This document shows positions 12,267 through 23,100 of a DNA stretch of 64,000 nucleotides, in pieces. Made by a program: the position numbers and the translations under genes. The notes under the pieces were generated by a model, which saw only the letters and a program-made list of their open reading frames with translations, had not been told where the DNA came from and made no database searches. The stretch comes from Nematostella vectensis (Eukaryota > Cnidaria > Anthozoa > Actiniaria > Edwardsiidae): assembly GCF_932526225.1 (NCBI RefSeq), contig NC_064037.1, positions 10,584,203 to 10,648,202 of the forward strand. The letters run 5' to 3'. Position 1 is the stretch's first letter, and each line of letters begins with the position of its first letter.

Positions 12267-12790
12267 AGCCCGTCAGATCCTTTCTCCCCAAACCTGATCC
12301 CGAATGCAAATATGGCCAAAAAAAGCAAAACCCAAATAAAATATTAAACATCAACATTGTGTCACAGATTAAACAAAACTCACCCATTGTTTATTATATT
12401 ATCTATCTCTTACACCAAGAGAGGGTCAGCACTATGCATTCAAATCTGTTCTAGAAATACACCAATAAACGATCCCCATAAGAGAGCCAAATGGATTTCA
12501 GACCAACTATAGCTTTGGTTCAACAATGAAAGTGCTTTCAGCCAATCCCACTTGAAACTCGAGACAGCTTGCAATTTTGTTAGGCTGGTACACAAGAGCT
12601 CAGAGTCTCACCCATACTTTGAGCCACTTGGAGAACCGCTTCGCTTTATTGGAACATCAAATCATTTCTAGCCCTTGAATTTGCGCCCTTTATTTCATAG
12701 GATATTACTTAATAGTTTCATATCGGTCTGCGAAAAGAAGGATTTCTGGTCAGTGTGACAGGACTCACAAAGCTACAAACTCACACGACC
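12267..12790. other. gene-free interval
   Basis: No coding exon, RNA gene or repeat structure recognised between the 55-bp array and the palindromic element. Confidence 0.5.
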
Positions 12791-13079
12791 TATTACTGTC
12801 GAATCCGTTGTATCGCGACCCGCGTTTTCAAAACACGATTTGTTTTGGTTTTCTGTTCCGTGTCAGTAAAACCATTCTGAGCCAATCAGAATCTCGCTTT
12901 TGCACTTCCCTGGCTTCCCTTTGGACAAAAACCAGACATTGTCGCGACAGAAAGCCAGGCAACTGCACTAGGCGAGAGATGGCAAGAATCTGATTGGTGG
13001 AACAGAAAATCCCAAAAGACAAAAACAGATCGATGTTTTGAAAATGCGGCGTCGCGATACAACGGATTCGACAGTAATG
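12791..13079. mobile_element. ~289-bp palindromic (foldback) MITE
   Basis: The left arm begins TTACTGTCGAATCCGTTGTA and the right arm ends with its inverse complement, followed inward by further matches (TATCGCGAC, GTTTTCAAAACA, TTTTCTGTTCC against their complements, and CCAATCAGA against TCTGATTGG). Almost the whole element is an imperfect inverted repeat. Short frames on both strands are products of the palindrome, not genes. A clear target duplication is not visible. Confidence 0.8.
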
Positions 13080-14093
13080 GTCCTCTCTTATCGCCATATA
13101 CTACTTAAAGGGCTCTTTTTTACCACCGATAAACTATCTTATTATAACGAGGAGTAAATCTGGCAATACTTGAACTTGAAGTGGTGACCGTGCTTGAAAG
13201 ATATATTTTCCCATAGAATAGGACAGGAAAAACAAAAGATAACCTTCAAAATTTGTTTTTTTTATTCAGCAATCAGGAAATACTAAAACTGATCATTAAT
13301 TGCGAGCCAACAATCAGAAGTTTAAAAAACATGCAAAATGAATGCGTTGATGCGTCTTTGACTAGCCCGATACCAGCTTATCGCAAACTTGGAAATAAAA
13401 GGCCTAAACCGAAACAACGCCATAAAATACCAGATACCGGCTGCAAGCAGCACTAAAAATCGTCCTGAAAAACGCTTAATTATCAGAGATACTTAAGACC
13501 TTCAGCGATAACTAATGAATTTCTAAACATTCCGAACACTAAAATGATAAAGATTTTGCACACCGAGCGCCATAACTCCTAAAAATGTGTCAAGATTTTG
13601 ACAAATTGCTGATTTTGTGATTAAGGGACTAGAGTATGGTACTTAATTATGCGTTTATATCTACATAAGATATTTCCAGATATCCAATGATACCATATTA
13701 ACCATATATCGTAGCTTCTTCTGTCATGCTTAGGAACGCTTATCTTTGATAACAGGTGTGAAAAAAGGCGGAGGAATTTCGTTATCACTGCCTTTATTGG
13801 TGAGAATTTTTTGTGTAGTCTGAGCTTTCATTACTTCAATGTCATCATCGTGCTAACGTCCAAAGGGAAGATTTTTCCTAAATGCAAGTTTGTTGGATTC
13901 ATTCATTGTTTTACGGTTTTGAAGGAAGACTCAATTCAGTATTTTATCTAGCACAATTCGATTCAATAACTCTTTTTTTCTGTACTGCAAGTTTCGTGAT
14001 ATTAAAAAATGACTTGAAAATTGCTTACAGACAAAACATGTCAATAGTTCATGATAAATTTGCCGCTATTACTTGTCCTGTGACAATTAGGCT
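13080..14093. other. gene-free interval
   Basis: AT-rich sequence with only short frames lacking similarity to known families. Nothing supported. Confidence 0.5.
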
Positions 14094-14230
14094 AAGTTCA
14101 AACGTCGTATTATCCATTAGCCGTATTCAATGCGAATACATGCAAATGAAGATGAAACAATCGACTCGATTCATTTGCATGCATTTGCATTGAATACGGC
14201 TCATGATGGGTAATGCGACGTTTGAACTTC
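14094..14230. mobile_element. 137-bp foldback element with octamer motifs
   Basis: Two arms of about 56-60 nt (14094-14149 and 14171-14230) are inverted complements with a few mismatches: AAGTTCAAACGTCG pairs with CGACGTTTGAACTT, and AGCCGTATTCAATGC pairs with GCATTGAATACGGCT. The loop is about 20 nt. The arms contain ATGCAAAT/ATTTGCAT, the POU octamer sequence, several times. This is either a minimal MITE or a structured hairpin. Confidence 0.8.
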
Positions 14231-14670
14231 ACCGAAGGTAGGCAAAAGCAAACAAACTTTTGGCAAAACCAAAAGAGTTTTTAACTTTTGCATCATACAA
14301 AACATAATTGCTTTCAAAAACAATCGGTCAAGAAACTCGGCCCTACGAATATATTCTTATGCATTGCTTATAATAAGTAATTCTTTTTGCTGGTTTTAAT
14401 CAAGCTATATATGAAAACAGCTAATATTTTATAAGAATGGGTTTAATATAGCATGAAAGATGTAGTATTTCTTTCTTTTAAGACAAAAATTGTTATTCTA
14501 GATTATACTGTTGGTCCAGAACTTGACCTATTATTAAATAGGTAGCACTTCATAATTTGAACAATCGTGACAGTATGTCCCCAGTTCAAAGATTTGATAA
14601 TGATTTCTATATCAACTCTAATAATCAATGATTTTGAATGATCATCATTTTAATTACTGATTCCCTGATA
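14231..14670. other. 3' flank of EEFSEC
   Basis: Unique AT-rich sequence downstream of the minus-strand EEFSEC stop codon, expected to include its 3' UTR. No distinct gene or convincing polyadenylation site could be fixed. Confidence 0.5.
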
Positions 14671-17649
14671 TCAGCTTTGTACCATCTTCTTCTTGGTATC
14701 ATGGATGTATCTTTTAAACTCTAATATCACCTTAATATTCCCTTTGACACTCTCCTCACCCTCCTCTACTGCTTGTGCACCCTTCCCTTTCTTCTTGCTG
14801 GCCCCCGCTAGCTGCTTGGCTGTGTCTGGTAGAAGACCGCCTGGAATCCTAATCTTCACCTTCCCACTCTGGCCAAATCCACCCTCTATGGTACCACATT
14901 CACCTGTCGAGAGATTCACTTTCATCCCTGTAAATGTCTGGATGTTGGTTTCTTTTTTGAACAAAGATCTGGCTATCACTGAGTACTCATCTGACATTCG
15001 CTCTACGATCCCTTCTCGACATTTTGTCTTATAAACTTTAAGCTTGGATAAGATCGTCTCTGAATAGGACTTATCCTTGAATGGGATGATGAGTTTACCA
15101 TGGAATGCAATTCTGCACATGTTGAGATGAATGTCTGCATCAAGACGTGAGCCTATCACAAGCGAGTGCTCCGGGCAAGACACAGGTTTTTCAAATTCCA
15201 CCACAAGCCATTGGTGCTTTGCCATGGGCATCTGCTTCTCATCCTCGTTTTTGCTGCCATCTGCCTGTTTTGAGGCATCAGCTACCTCATCCTGGTAAAT
15301 GTACTCCTGATCAAAGTTGAACTCATCACCTTCAGAGTCAGGAGCAAGCCCAAAAACCTGCAGCTTTCCCATCACTGTCTCATGCCCAATAGTAATATGG
15401 AATTTGGACTTGGTTGTGATAGCCCCCTTGTAATATGAAATCTTTCTTACAGAGATAATACCCCCAAACACTGTTGGCACACTTGAAGGGCTGCACACAA
15501 TGCCCCTCTCAAGCAAATGGGGGTCAAACTGGGTAACACAAATTCCTACTCTGTCTCCCTGTGACGCTTTATCCACAGGCTTTTTAAACATCTGCATGGA
15601 TTTGACCTTCTTGGTAACTTTTAATGAGGGTATTTCCACTGTGTCATTTACACAGACACTGCCACTAAGGATAGTTCCTGTCATGATGGTACCTTGTCCT
15701 CTGATGGAGAAACAGTGATCAACAGCAAAAAGCAGAGATCCTGACGTTGTCCTTTCGGGAATATAAGACATCTCCCTCAGCTTGTTAATCAGCTGGGTGA
15801 CTCCTATGGATTCAGAGACTGGGGCCTCTGGACCTCCTGGTTTCGCAGCAACTGAGATGATGGGGCTGCCTGCAAAGCGTGTGTTCTCTAGAGTTTTGGT
15901 GAGGCGCTTTGACATCTGGATTTGAAGGGAAAAAGCAAATGAGTTCAAAAGTAAACCAGTGGGGATTGGTGGCTAGTTACAAACTTTTTGACACATTTTG
16001 GTTTATTAATCAAATCTCCCAATTTTTAAACTTTACAAATGACGCCTTTATAGGTTTAGGTGCATTGTACCTTTTCTATAAAGGAATCCCGTTTCTCTGG
16101 TTTGAGCAAGTCAACCTTGTTTAGCACAACAACCATCTTCTGACAGAGGATCTCACCAATCACCAGGCACTCAGCTGTCTGTGTCTGTACACCCTTTGTG
16201 ACATCCACAACCAGCATCATCATATCTGCAGATACATGGCATGATAACATACACACAACAAGCGAATCATATCTGCGGATACATGACATGATAACATATT
16301 ACACAACAAGCACATTATATCTGCAGAAACATATGGCATAATGACATACACAATAAGCATCATCTTAACATATATTGATTCTTCTATTTCCTATGATAAT
16401 CATCATTGAGTAATTATGAATTCATGTGTCATAATTGCTAGTTGGGATTGGAGCATTGCACAACTATAGCTAGTGGGGATGGGGGTGTTGCATGGCCATT
16501 GCTTGTAGGGATGTGAGCATTGCATGGCACCTTATTGGGGATGGGAGCATTGCAGAAACTGTTTGAAAGGTTGACTGACACTGACTCTATTGTATTTTAT
16601 TACAGTTTTGGTTGCAATAAATCTGTCAACTTGTGAACAGTATGTGTAAAACCCAGAAACAAATGGAAAAATGTAAGGAGTTGATGGGTTGACCAGTGCC
16701 AGTGGATGAGTAAAAGAATGAGACGCATGGACCAGTTTTTAAAAAGGTGTAGCTTTGCGTGCAATAGGTATTCTGCAGTCCCTCCAATTGCTAAATATGG
16801 TCTTTGACAGCCCTCAGGCCTGTATCCAGGGGGCGCACCCCCCCAGAACGGCCAAAAGTCCACTTTTGGTTCTCAATAGATGTGCTATTTGTAGAGAAAA
16901 CTATAAAGCATAAGCTAGGTCAGACTTGTATTTGTAGACAAATCTGACAATACATGTCTTGTGGAGATACTGCAAAAAGGAAAAAAATCTCTTTTTGTTC
17001 TTTCAGGGGTGGTCAGATTTTTAGATTTTTATCAGAAAACTCCCTCCTTCCCCCCTCCCCCCCCCCCCCCCCCCCCCCCCCTTCAACCACAGAAAAATTA
17101 GGTCCAATTTATCGGATTTCGCAAAAAATCCTGGGTACGGGCCTGGGCCTGTGCATGTTTAAAGGCCATTATCAAGAATGCTATATCTTCAAAAAATATT
17201 AATAAGTTTTTTTGATATTCACGCTTATTTGCTTATCCATTTGATAACCACAAAGCACACCACACATTTAGTCAAACTGCAAACTTTTGAAGTAGGTGTC
17301 AGCATAAACAAATCATTAGTATTACGAAATAAGGAAGCTCACCAATGATCTGCGCGCCACCAATGATAGTCTTAATGAGCGATGCGTGTCCCGGACAGTC
17401 CACCAGGGTCATCTGTAACAAATCATGCTCGCTCCCAGCGCTGCGCAAATGCTCCGGCAGAGCAACTTGAAAGGACGAAAACCCCAGATCTAGCGTGATT
17501 CCACGCTCTTGGCTCTGTGGATTTTTATCAAACGATGCGGTGGAGGCTGTAGTACTGAGCGCTTTTGCTAGAGATGTTTTCCCACTGTCTACGTGACCTA
17601 ATACTCCGATGTTAAAATTCAGAATCCTTTCTTTTATCTTCTCTGCCAT
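14671..17649 (-). CDS. EEFSEC: selenocysteine-specific elongation factor (eEFSec)
   Basis: Translation GTPase that delivers Sec-tRNA to ribosomes at UGA codons of selenoprotein mRNAs in the cytoplasm. Three coding exons: 17649-17343, 16225-16071 and 15915-14671; all junctions are GT-AG and keep frame, giving 568 aa (human about 596). G domain: P-loop GHVDSGKT (residues 18-25), RGITLDLGF switch I, DCPGH (84-88), NKVD (138-141). The large third exon encodes domains II-IV, with the family blocks DHCFSIRGQGT, KVKSMQMF, GICVTQFDP and KFHITIGHETVMG, ending KKKMVQS. An upstream in-frame ATG at 17721 would add 24 residues; the ATG at 17649 fits the family N-terminus better. It is divergent from SUPT4H1 and shares a very short promoter region. 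Identity is certain; the exact start is likely. Confidence 0.95.
16430..16560. repeat. degenerate ~45-bp tandem repeat in EEFSEC intron 1
   Basis: Three diverged units with the core GGGATGGGAGCATTGCA or close variants, separated by GCTAGTGGG-like text. A related sequence (CTAGTGGGGATGGAAGCATT) lies at about 22230-22258 inside SPATA22, so this is a dispersed repeat with local tandem copies. Confidence 0.6.
16815..17145. mobile_element. 331-bp hAT-like MITE in EEFSEC intron 1
   Basis: The left end CAGGCCTGTATCCAGG and right end CCTGGGTACGGGCCTG are inverted complements with two differences. CAGGSC-type ends are typical of hAT-related non-autonomous elements. The interior includes a poly-C tract (17057-17081). 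There is no coding capacity. It lies wholly within the first intron (16226-17342), so it should not affect the protein. Confidence 0.65.
17057..17081. repeat. poly-C homopolymer tract
   Basis: An uninterrupted run of about 25 C on the plus strand, preceded by CCCTCC and CCCCCCT, inside the hAT-like element. On the EEFSEC transcript this is a poly-G run in intron 1. Confidence 0.9.
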
Positions 17650-17752
17650 TTTGAAAGAGACGATTGAAAGAGTTTGGGGCGAGTCTTTTCGCGCGTACTC
17701 TGAATGGTAAGCCGCTGACATCTACACGTGAAACGAAATTAAAGTTTTGAAA
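17650..17752. promoter_or_regulatory. compact bidirectional promoter EEFSEC/SUPT4H1
   Basis: The chosen start codons of the divergent genes EEFSEC (17649) and SUPT4H1 (17753) are only 103 bp apart, so both 5' UTRs and core promoters must lie in or overlap this interval and the adjacent first exons. No TATA box is obvious. Shared control of the two housekeeping genes is inference from spacing. Confidence 0.7.
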
Positions 17753-19579
17753 ATGGCGATGGAAACAATCCCCAAAGAGCTACGCAATCTTCGAGCTTGT
17801 TTGCTTTGCTCACTTATAAAGGTGATTCGTAGACTTTCTTGACTTATTGGACATTTAGATTTGCGTACTGTATTTCCAGTCGGAGATCATGGACCTTCCT
17901 AATAACACTAGTTCAGGTATTCGTTTTGTGTCGTGACAGCTTCTAATCAATCAAAATTTTCTATTATTTTGTTTAGACTTTAGAACAGTTTGAGTACGAT
18001 GGATGCGAGAATTGTGAGAAATATCTTCGCCTGAAAAACAACAAGGAGAATATCCTTTCTTGCACAAGTCCTAATTTTGATGGGTAAGAGGATTCGATTC
18101 CAATACAAGGTTTTTGAAGAAGTGGAAAGACTGTTTTATGCATCTTATAAAATTGCTGGGTATAGTGGAACTAGGTTGTATAATTCCTAGTTGTTTATCA
18201 CAAGGGGAGGCTGGTGGCCATTTCTGAATGACAAACAGCAACCCGAAGTTCAACTTTAACTAATAGATAAGTAGAAGCATCTGCTCCACAAGGCAGTCTT
18301 ATATTAGAAACCTGCTAGTGTTGCTGAAGGGTCAACATGCAAATCCTCTATGCTTCCAGTTGTCAGCCTTTGCACAGAAATGTATTTCCATATGTTTACT
18401 AATGATAATGCGTTCCATATTCACATATTCTAAAGAAATGGATGTCCACTGAAAAACAATGAATCCGACCCCCTTTCTTGAACCTCTTGCTTTGGCCCCC
18501 CTTTTGGTTCTCCTGTATCCTCCCCTGACTTGAATGTTGTCTGTTAAAATGAGAGAGCATTGTGTTGACTATGGAAAATGTTTTTTTCTGTAGGGTAATA
18601 TCTATCATCTCTACAGAGGACAGTTGGGTTGCACGGTGGCAGAGAATAGGTAAGGCTTAGCCTTGGTTTACCAAGAGTTGCCAAATTACAGTAACAATAG
18701 AATATTAGATTTCTGGATGTTCAACAAAAGGATTTTTTTTGTACATATGACTTGTCGACCAGGTCATCTTACTCATTCATTATTTTTTGTTATATTAGCT
18801 CTTTTTTAATCTTATTAGTGATCTTCTTATCAGGGCTTCTGGAATTACGCGCTTGTGCGGAAGCGCGTAATTTGGCTTTCTCCGCGTAACCCACAAATTT
18901 CCACGTAATCCCGCGTAATTTGGCTAAATTTTGAAAGACAAAACATTTAAGTGCACAGCTGATGTGTTCTTTTAGGGTTCTTACCTCTATTTCTCGTAAA
19001 AGAGATATATTCTTCGTAAGAAAGCGATATTTCGAACTGAATTTCAAAAACAAATAAAATGACTAGGCATTCTTTGCTAAACCGCGAAGGCCTAGGACTA
19101 ATAATAAAATACCTTTTTTAATTGGCTGGTGGCTAGGAGCCAATGAAAACTCGCCTAAGATATCTTCGCGCAAAAAAATTAACCTTTTCAAGTTATTTCG
19201 TACTTTTACGGCGAGTTTGGGCGTTACAGTTGATATTCCGTGTAATTTAGCGCATAATTCATTAAAGAATCCCACGAAATTTTGATTTTTAAAGAAAAAT
19301 GTATTGCAAAATCCCGCGTAATTTAGCACATAACGATTGATTTTCCGCGTAATTTAGCAAAAAATCCCGCGTAATTTTAGTTTTTTTCTGCGTAATTCCA
19401 GAAGCCCTGTCTTATACAGTAATATCCAAAGGCTGATGTATTGTTACCATTTATTAATAGAAAGCAAGGTTAAAGGATGCTACGCTGTATCAGTCACAGG
19501 GAAACTTCCTAGTCATATAGTGAGAGAACTTAAGTCCAGGGGAATTACTTACACATCACGGGATCGAACTAACCACTAG
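17753..19579 (+). CDS. SUPT4H1: transcription elongation factor SPT4
   Basis: Small zinc-binding subunit of DSIF (SPT4-SPT5), which controls RNA polymerase II pausing and processivity in the nucleus. Four coding exons: 17753-17821, 17977-18083, 18594-18649 and 19461-19579. Together they give 351 nt and 116 aa, matching the family length of about 117. All introns are GT-AG. The protein begins [19 protein letters not shown]. The four zinc ligands are visible as C16-x2-C19 and C33-x2-C36. The conserved [10 protein letters not shown] and [20 protein letters not shown] blocks follow. Exons are too short for simple frame scans, so this gene is easily missed. Intron 3 contains a 579-bp transposon remnant. 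AATAAA lies at 19990-19995. Identity is certain. Confidence 0.96.
18831..19409. mobile_element. 579-bp TIR DNA transposon remnant in SUPT4H1 intron 3
   Basis: Ends are inverted repeats: CAGGGCTTCTGGAATTACGC on the left, with GCGTAATTCCAGAAGCCCTG on the right. TCTTAT flanks both ends and looks like a 6-bp target duplication. The interior carries many copies of CGCGTAAT/GCGTAATTT, which resemble subterminal transposase-binding repeats. Two minus-strand frames (18790-19053 and 19063-19329) have no recognisable transposase motif. The CAGGG terminus is hAT-like, but a 6-bp duplication is not the usual 8. Confidence 0.85.
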
Positions 19580-19989
19580 CAAGATATGGTTGATAAGATG
19601 GATGAACAGCAAATACTGTACAAAGACGCAAAACACTGAGCAAGGACTGAAATTAGACCATTCAGCTTGCTTTGCAAAAACACAAATTTCAGGCAAGGAC
19701 AGAAACAAGACCAACGTTTCGGTTACATACTGTATATTGCAACTGTGATGTGTTGTAAGGTTTTTACATGGACAGCATGAGTCAAGGAACTGTTTTGAGC
19801 CAAAAGTATGCATGTCATGGTTACGGTATTAGATGCAATGTTTAGCTATAGCTACAGTAACTACTTTCTCACACACTTTTTGATCAGTTATGTTATAAAA
19901 TGTTTTTATTTATCAAATTATAAGATTGAAAAACATAAGTAGTTTGAATTTTGAGGAATCCATTCTAGTAAGCAACATATTAGCTATAC

Positions 19990-19995
19990 AATAAA
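19990..19995 (+). terminator. polyadenylation signal AATAAA downstream of SUPT4H1
   Basis: AATAAA about 410 nt after the SUPT4H1 stop, followed by a second overlapping AATAAAT. It lies in the short convergent interval before the SPATA22 stop at 20133. Confidence 0.5.
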
Positions 19996-20065
19996 TAAAT
20001 ATGTCAGACATGTAAGGCTGTATAGAGAATTTGGAAACATACCTTTGAAAAACAAAACAGTACAT

Positions 20066-20071
20066 TTTATT
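20066..20071 (-). terminator. polyadenylation signal for SPATA22
   Basis: TTTATT on the plus strand gives AATAAA on the minus strand, about 62 nt downstream of the SPATA22 stop codon. Position and orientation suit this gene; use is inferred. Confidence 0.55.
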
Positions 20072-20132
20072 TTGTATACATGCAGTAACTCTTTTTTAAT
20101 AAGGCTTAGTTTTTGAAACAAAATGCTCTGGA

Positions 20133-23100
20133 TCAATGTTCTCTAAAACTAGCCAAGCATTCCTGCATAGCCTTTTCAGAGGCACTCTGGCTTGCTGTGG
20201 TAACCCTGTGTTCATTGGGACTTGTTGGTCTGATGCTTACACAGATAAATACACCATTCTGCCTTTCCACAAAACCAACACATCTGCAGTAAAAGGAAAC
20301 ACACCTTGATCATTGAGCAAGGAACGCATGTGATGTTTCAGTTTACAACTTGGATGACTTTTTCTGCAAATGAGCTAATAAGCAACAAACTGAATCCTTT
20401 GAATCACTAAGATTCATTTCAAACTACAATAAAGACAGCTCCATTTTACTGTTAGTATAAATGAAGCATGGGGAAATACATTTTCTCCATGCTTCAGATT
20501 TAGTGCTTCCAATATCCAGAAAGCAAACAAACATGTCGGATTCAGGTTTTTTTTATTTTAATGAGCAGATATTCAGATTCTTCATCAGTCATGTAGAAAA
20601 TTGCTGACCATGACCTTTTGTTATTTATGACCTTTTCTTGTGTGAACCTTGGTACAAAGTGTGTGTATTTTTTACAACAAGCCCTCATTTTACCTGTGTG
20701 GTTGTCCTCGGATCAATCTTGGCAGCATGCGGTCCTAGATTTGAAAGCAAATTATTTTAATAAAATAAAAATTTCAAAACAAGGTGCCTGCCTAAAAAAG
20801 CTCACCATTTCCCAAAATGTGCACCTGGAAGAAAAACAAAAGAGAGTTATTATTTGTGTTATTCAAATATCCTCATTAAAAAGGTGGAAATAAGTGGTAA
20901 ATCAAGGGTCGCTCAATTTATGAAAAACAAACAAGGTCTGCTATGCCAGCAATTGTCTGATCCAAAGGTTAAGCAAAATTTTACTGAAAAAAGTGGTTCT
21001 ATTGAACCCAAGGGAATCATCCCTTGATATAACCTGGAAAAAAAAAGAACTTGCACAGGGATTACTAAAGACATGTTATCCATTACAGTGTAGTCTCCCG
21101 TGCAACTGTTCTTAGTGTCAGGCACGACAGAGCAAAAAATGTCAAGTTTTTCCAAAATAAGGTCTGGTTAACTTCGGGAAGCTTGAATTTTTGCATAAAG
21201 GTTCCTTACCTTATGGAAACCAACATACCAAAAAGTATTTTTTTCTCATGGATTCGTCTCCGAGATATGAGTCTTGAAGTGCAATTTTCAAATGTTCAAA
21301 GTATGAATTCTCCTCGTTTTTAGGGAGAAGTCAGGGTTTTGATCAGACATTAAAGTCCATATAACCTTTCAGAGTTGATAGACTTTGTCAATTCTTTATA
21401 TTTTCATCTTCCAAATGGTATGTGGTCCGTATGGACCCTATAAAACACGCATTTGGGCAAATAACTCAAATCTGTAATATAGAGGTATTTTGGTCAACCT
21501 TCGAAAAAAAGGCTGTGAACTGAACGGCCCGGGTCCATTCATTTGTGACGTAGATTGAGATGTCAACCAAATTACAACAAGAAAACATATGCGCGCGCTT
21601 AACCGGTTCCCGTCTTCATGTCTTCTTAGGTATTGCTGAAGAATGTTGTGTGGTTACAACTTTTACCGTCATCTTTATATCTCAACCTGGTAGTCAAATG
21701 ATTATTTAACCTGCAAAATTTAGCAGTTATTTTTTAGTCTTTGAATTGTTTTTGCATTGTGCGTGCACGCTGCATTCGCAATCAAGAATGGCAACATTCT
21801 CACGAGTGCGCGCTGTTTTTGAAACCTACAACATATAGGGAAATATGTTGTTTCAGATTTTCCCTCCAAAACTTGGAATTATTCACTCGATTCAATCTCC
21901 TTCCGCGCAGCCAGGAAAATTTTTAAAGATCTGTAGAAAATTCAAATTTCAATCATATTCAATTCCCTTTTCAGAATTTGAAAGTTTATCAATACTTTGT
22001 TTTGGCTAGATTGATATAAGTGAGGTTTTAAGAACTTTAAGCCAAATTTTCTCGCCAATATCTAAATTTTCTATCTTCTAAATTTCTTTTAAAATTGGAA
22101 TTAATAATTTGGTCAGAGGAACTTCTTGTATGCGGAATCTTGAGCTTATATATTGAGAATTGGAAAATTTCATGCCATTTTTTCCTCTGTCATCAGGCAC
22201 ATAACACTCCCATCCCCAGTGTTGCATGACCATTGCTAGTGGGGATGGAAGCATTGCACCAATGCAGATAAGAGCTTTGCAAGACAAGCACAAAGAACAA
22301 CTGTGCCAATGTAAATACGCAATAATTGAACATAGGTCATTAGTAACAGTACCATCAAGAAATGATGTGTGGTATGATCACTATAATAGTTAACACCACA
22401 CCTGATGGAGCCAGTGTTATCCTTCAGCACAAAGTTTTTTCCTTTAGCTTGTGGGCTGGGAGCCACTGCTGAGTCAAGTATGCCTTCAAGATAAAGAAAT
22501 TAGGATAGAATAATCATCAAAATCAACCTTAAATAATGCCAAATCGGGTGTGTTCAAATGTTCTAACCTAATCTATTTTTCACTTTCCAGGGTATAACAC
22601 TCTTTTTGAAGAAAAAAAAAGTTTGTCGTTTTCAATGTGGTTGGAGGGAGGGGCTTTGTACCGAATGGAAGATAAAGGGCTGGCCAAGCCTTTTTGTATG
22701 AGATATCAATATACAGTACCAAAGACTTCAAACAACATTGTTAGCTGATCTTTGTGTAGACTCCACTGTTGAAGATTCTTGACTGTTGCTGTTATCATTC
22801 TAAGGCTATGGTCTGCATGGTCTTTTTGTGGATTCACTTGTTTTATTGGCAACTGGGACTGAAACAAAAATTCTACCTCATTTCACTGACATTAGCATGG
22901 CTCTTATGTTAAGCTTTAGCACTCTCTGTTGTTGATATTCAAATCCAGTCTGACAAAACACCATTGCAGGGCAGTAGCCGGGGCATATTGGGGGGGGGGG
23001 GGGCGCTGGGAGCATGGGCATATTGGGGGGGGGGGGGGGGCACTGGGAGCGTGGGCATATTGGGGGGGGGGGGCACTGGGAGCATGGGCATATTGTGGGG

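Noticed and set aside
12808-13097. Two overlapping small proteins on opposite strands
   Set aside because: Both fall within a palindromic MITE and mirror each other.
18790-19329. Two minus-strand small proteins in SUPT4H1 intron 3
   Set aside because: Inside a TIR element, without transposase motifs; treated as non-coding remnant.
20461-20497. microRNA precursor
   Set aside because: The stem is only ~15 bp with a tiny loop; too short for a typical precursor.
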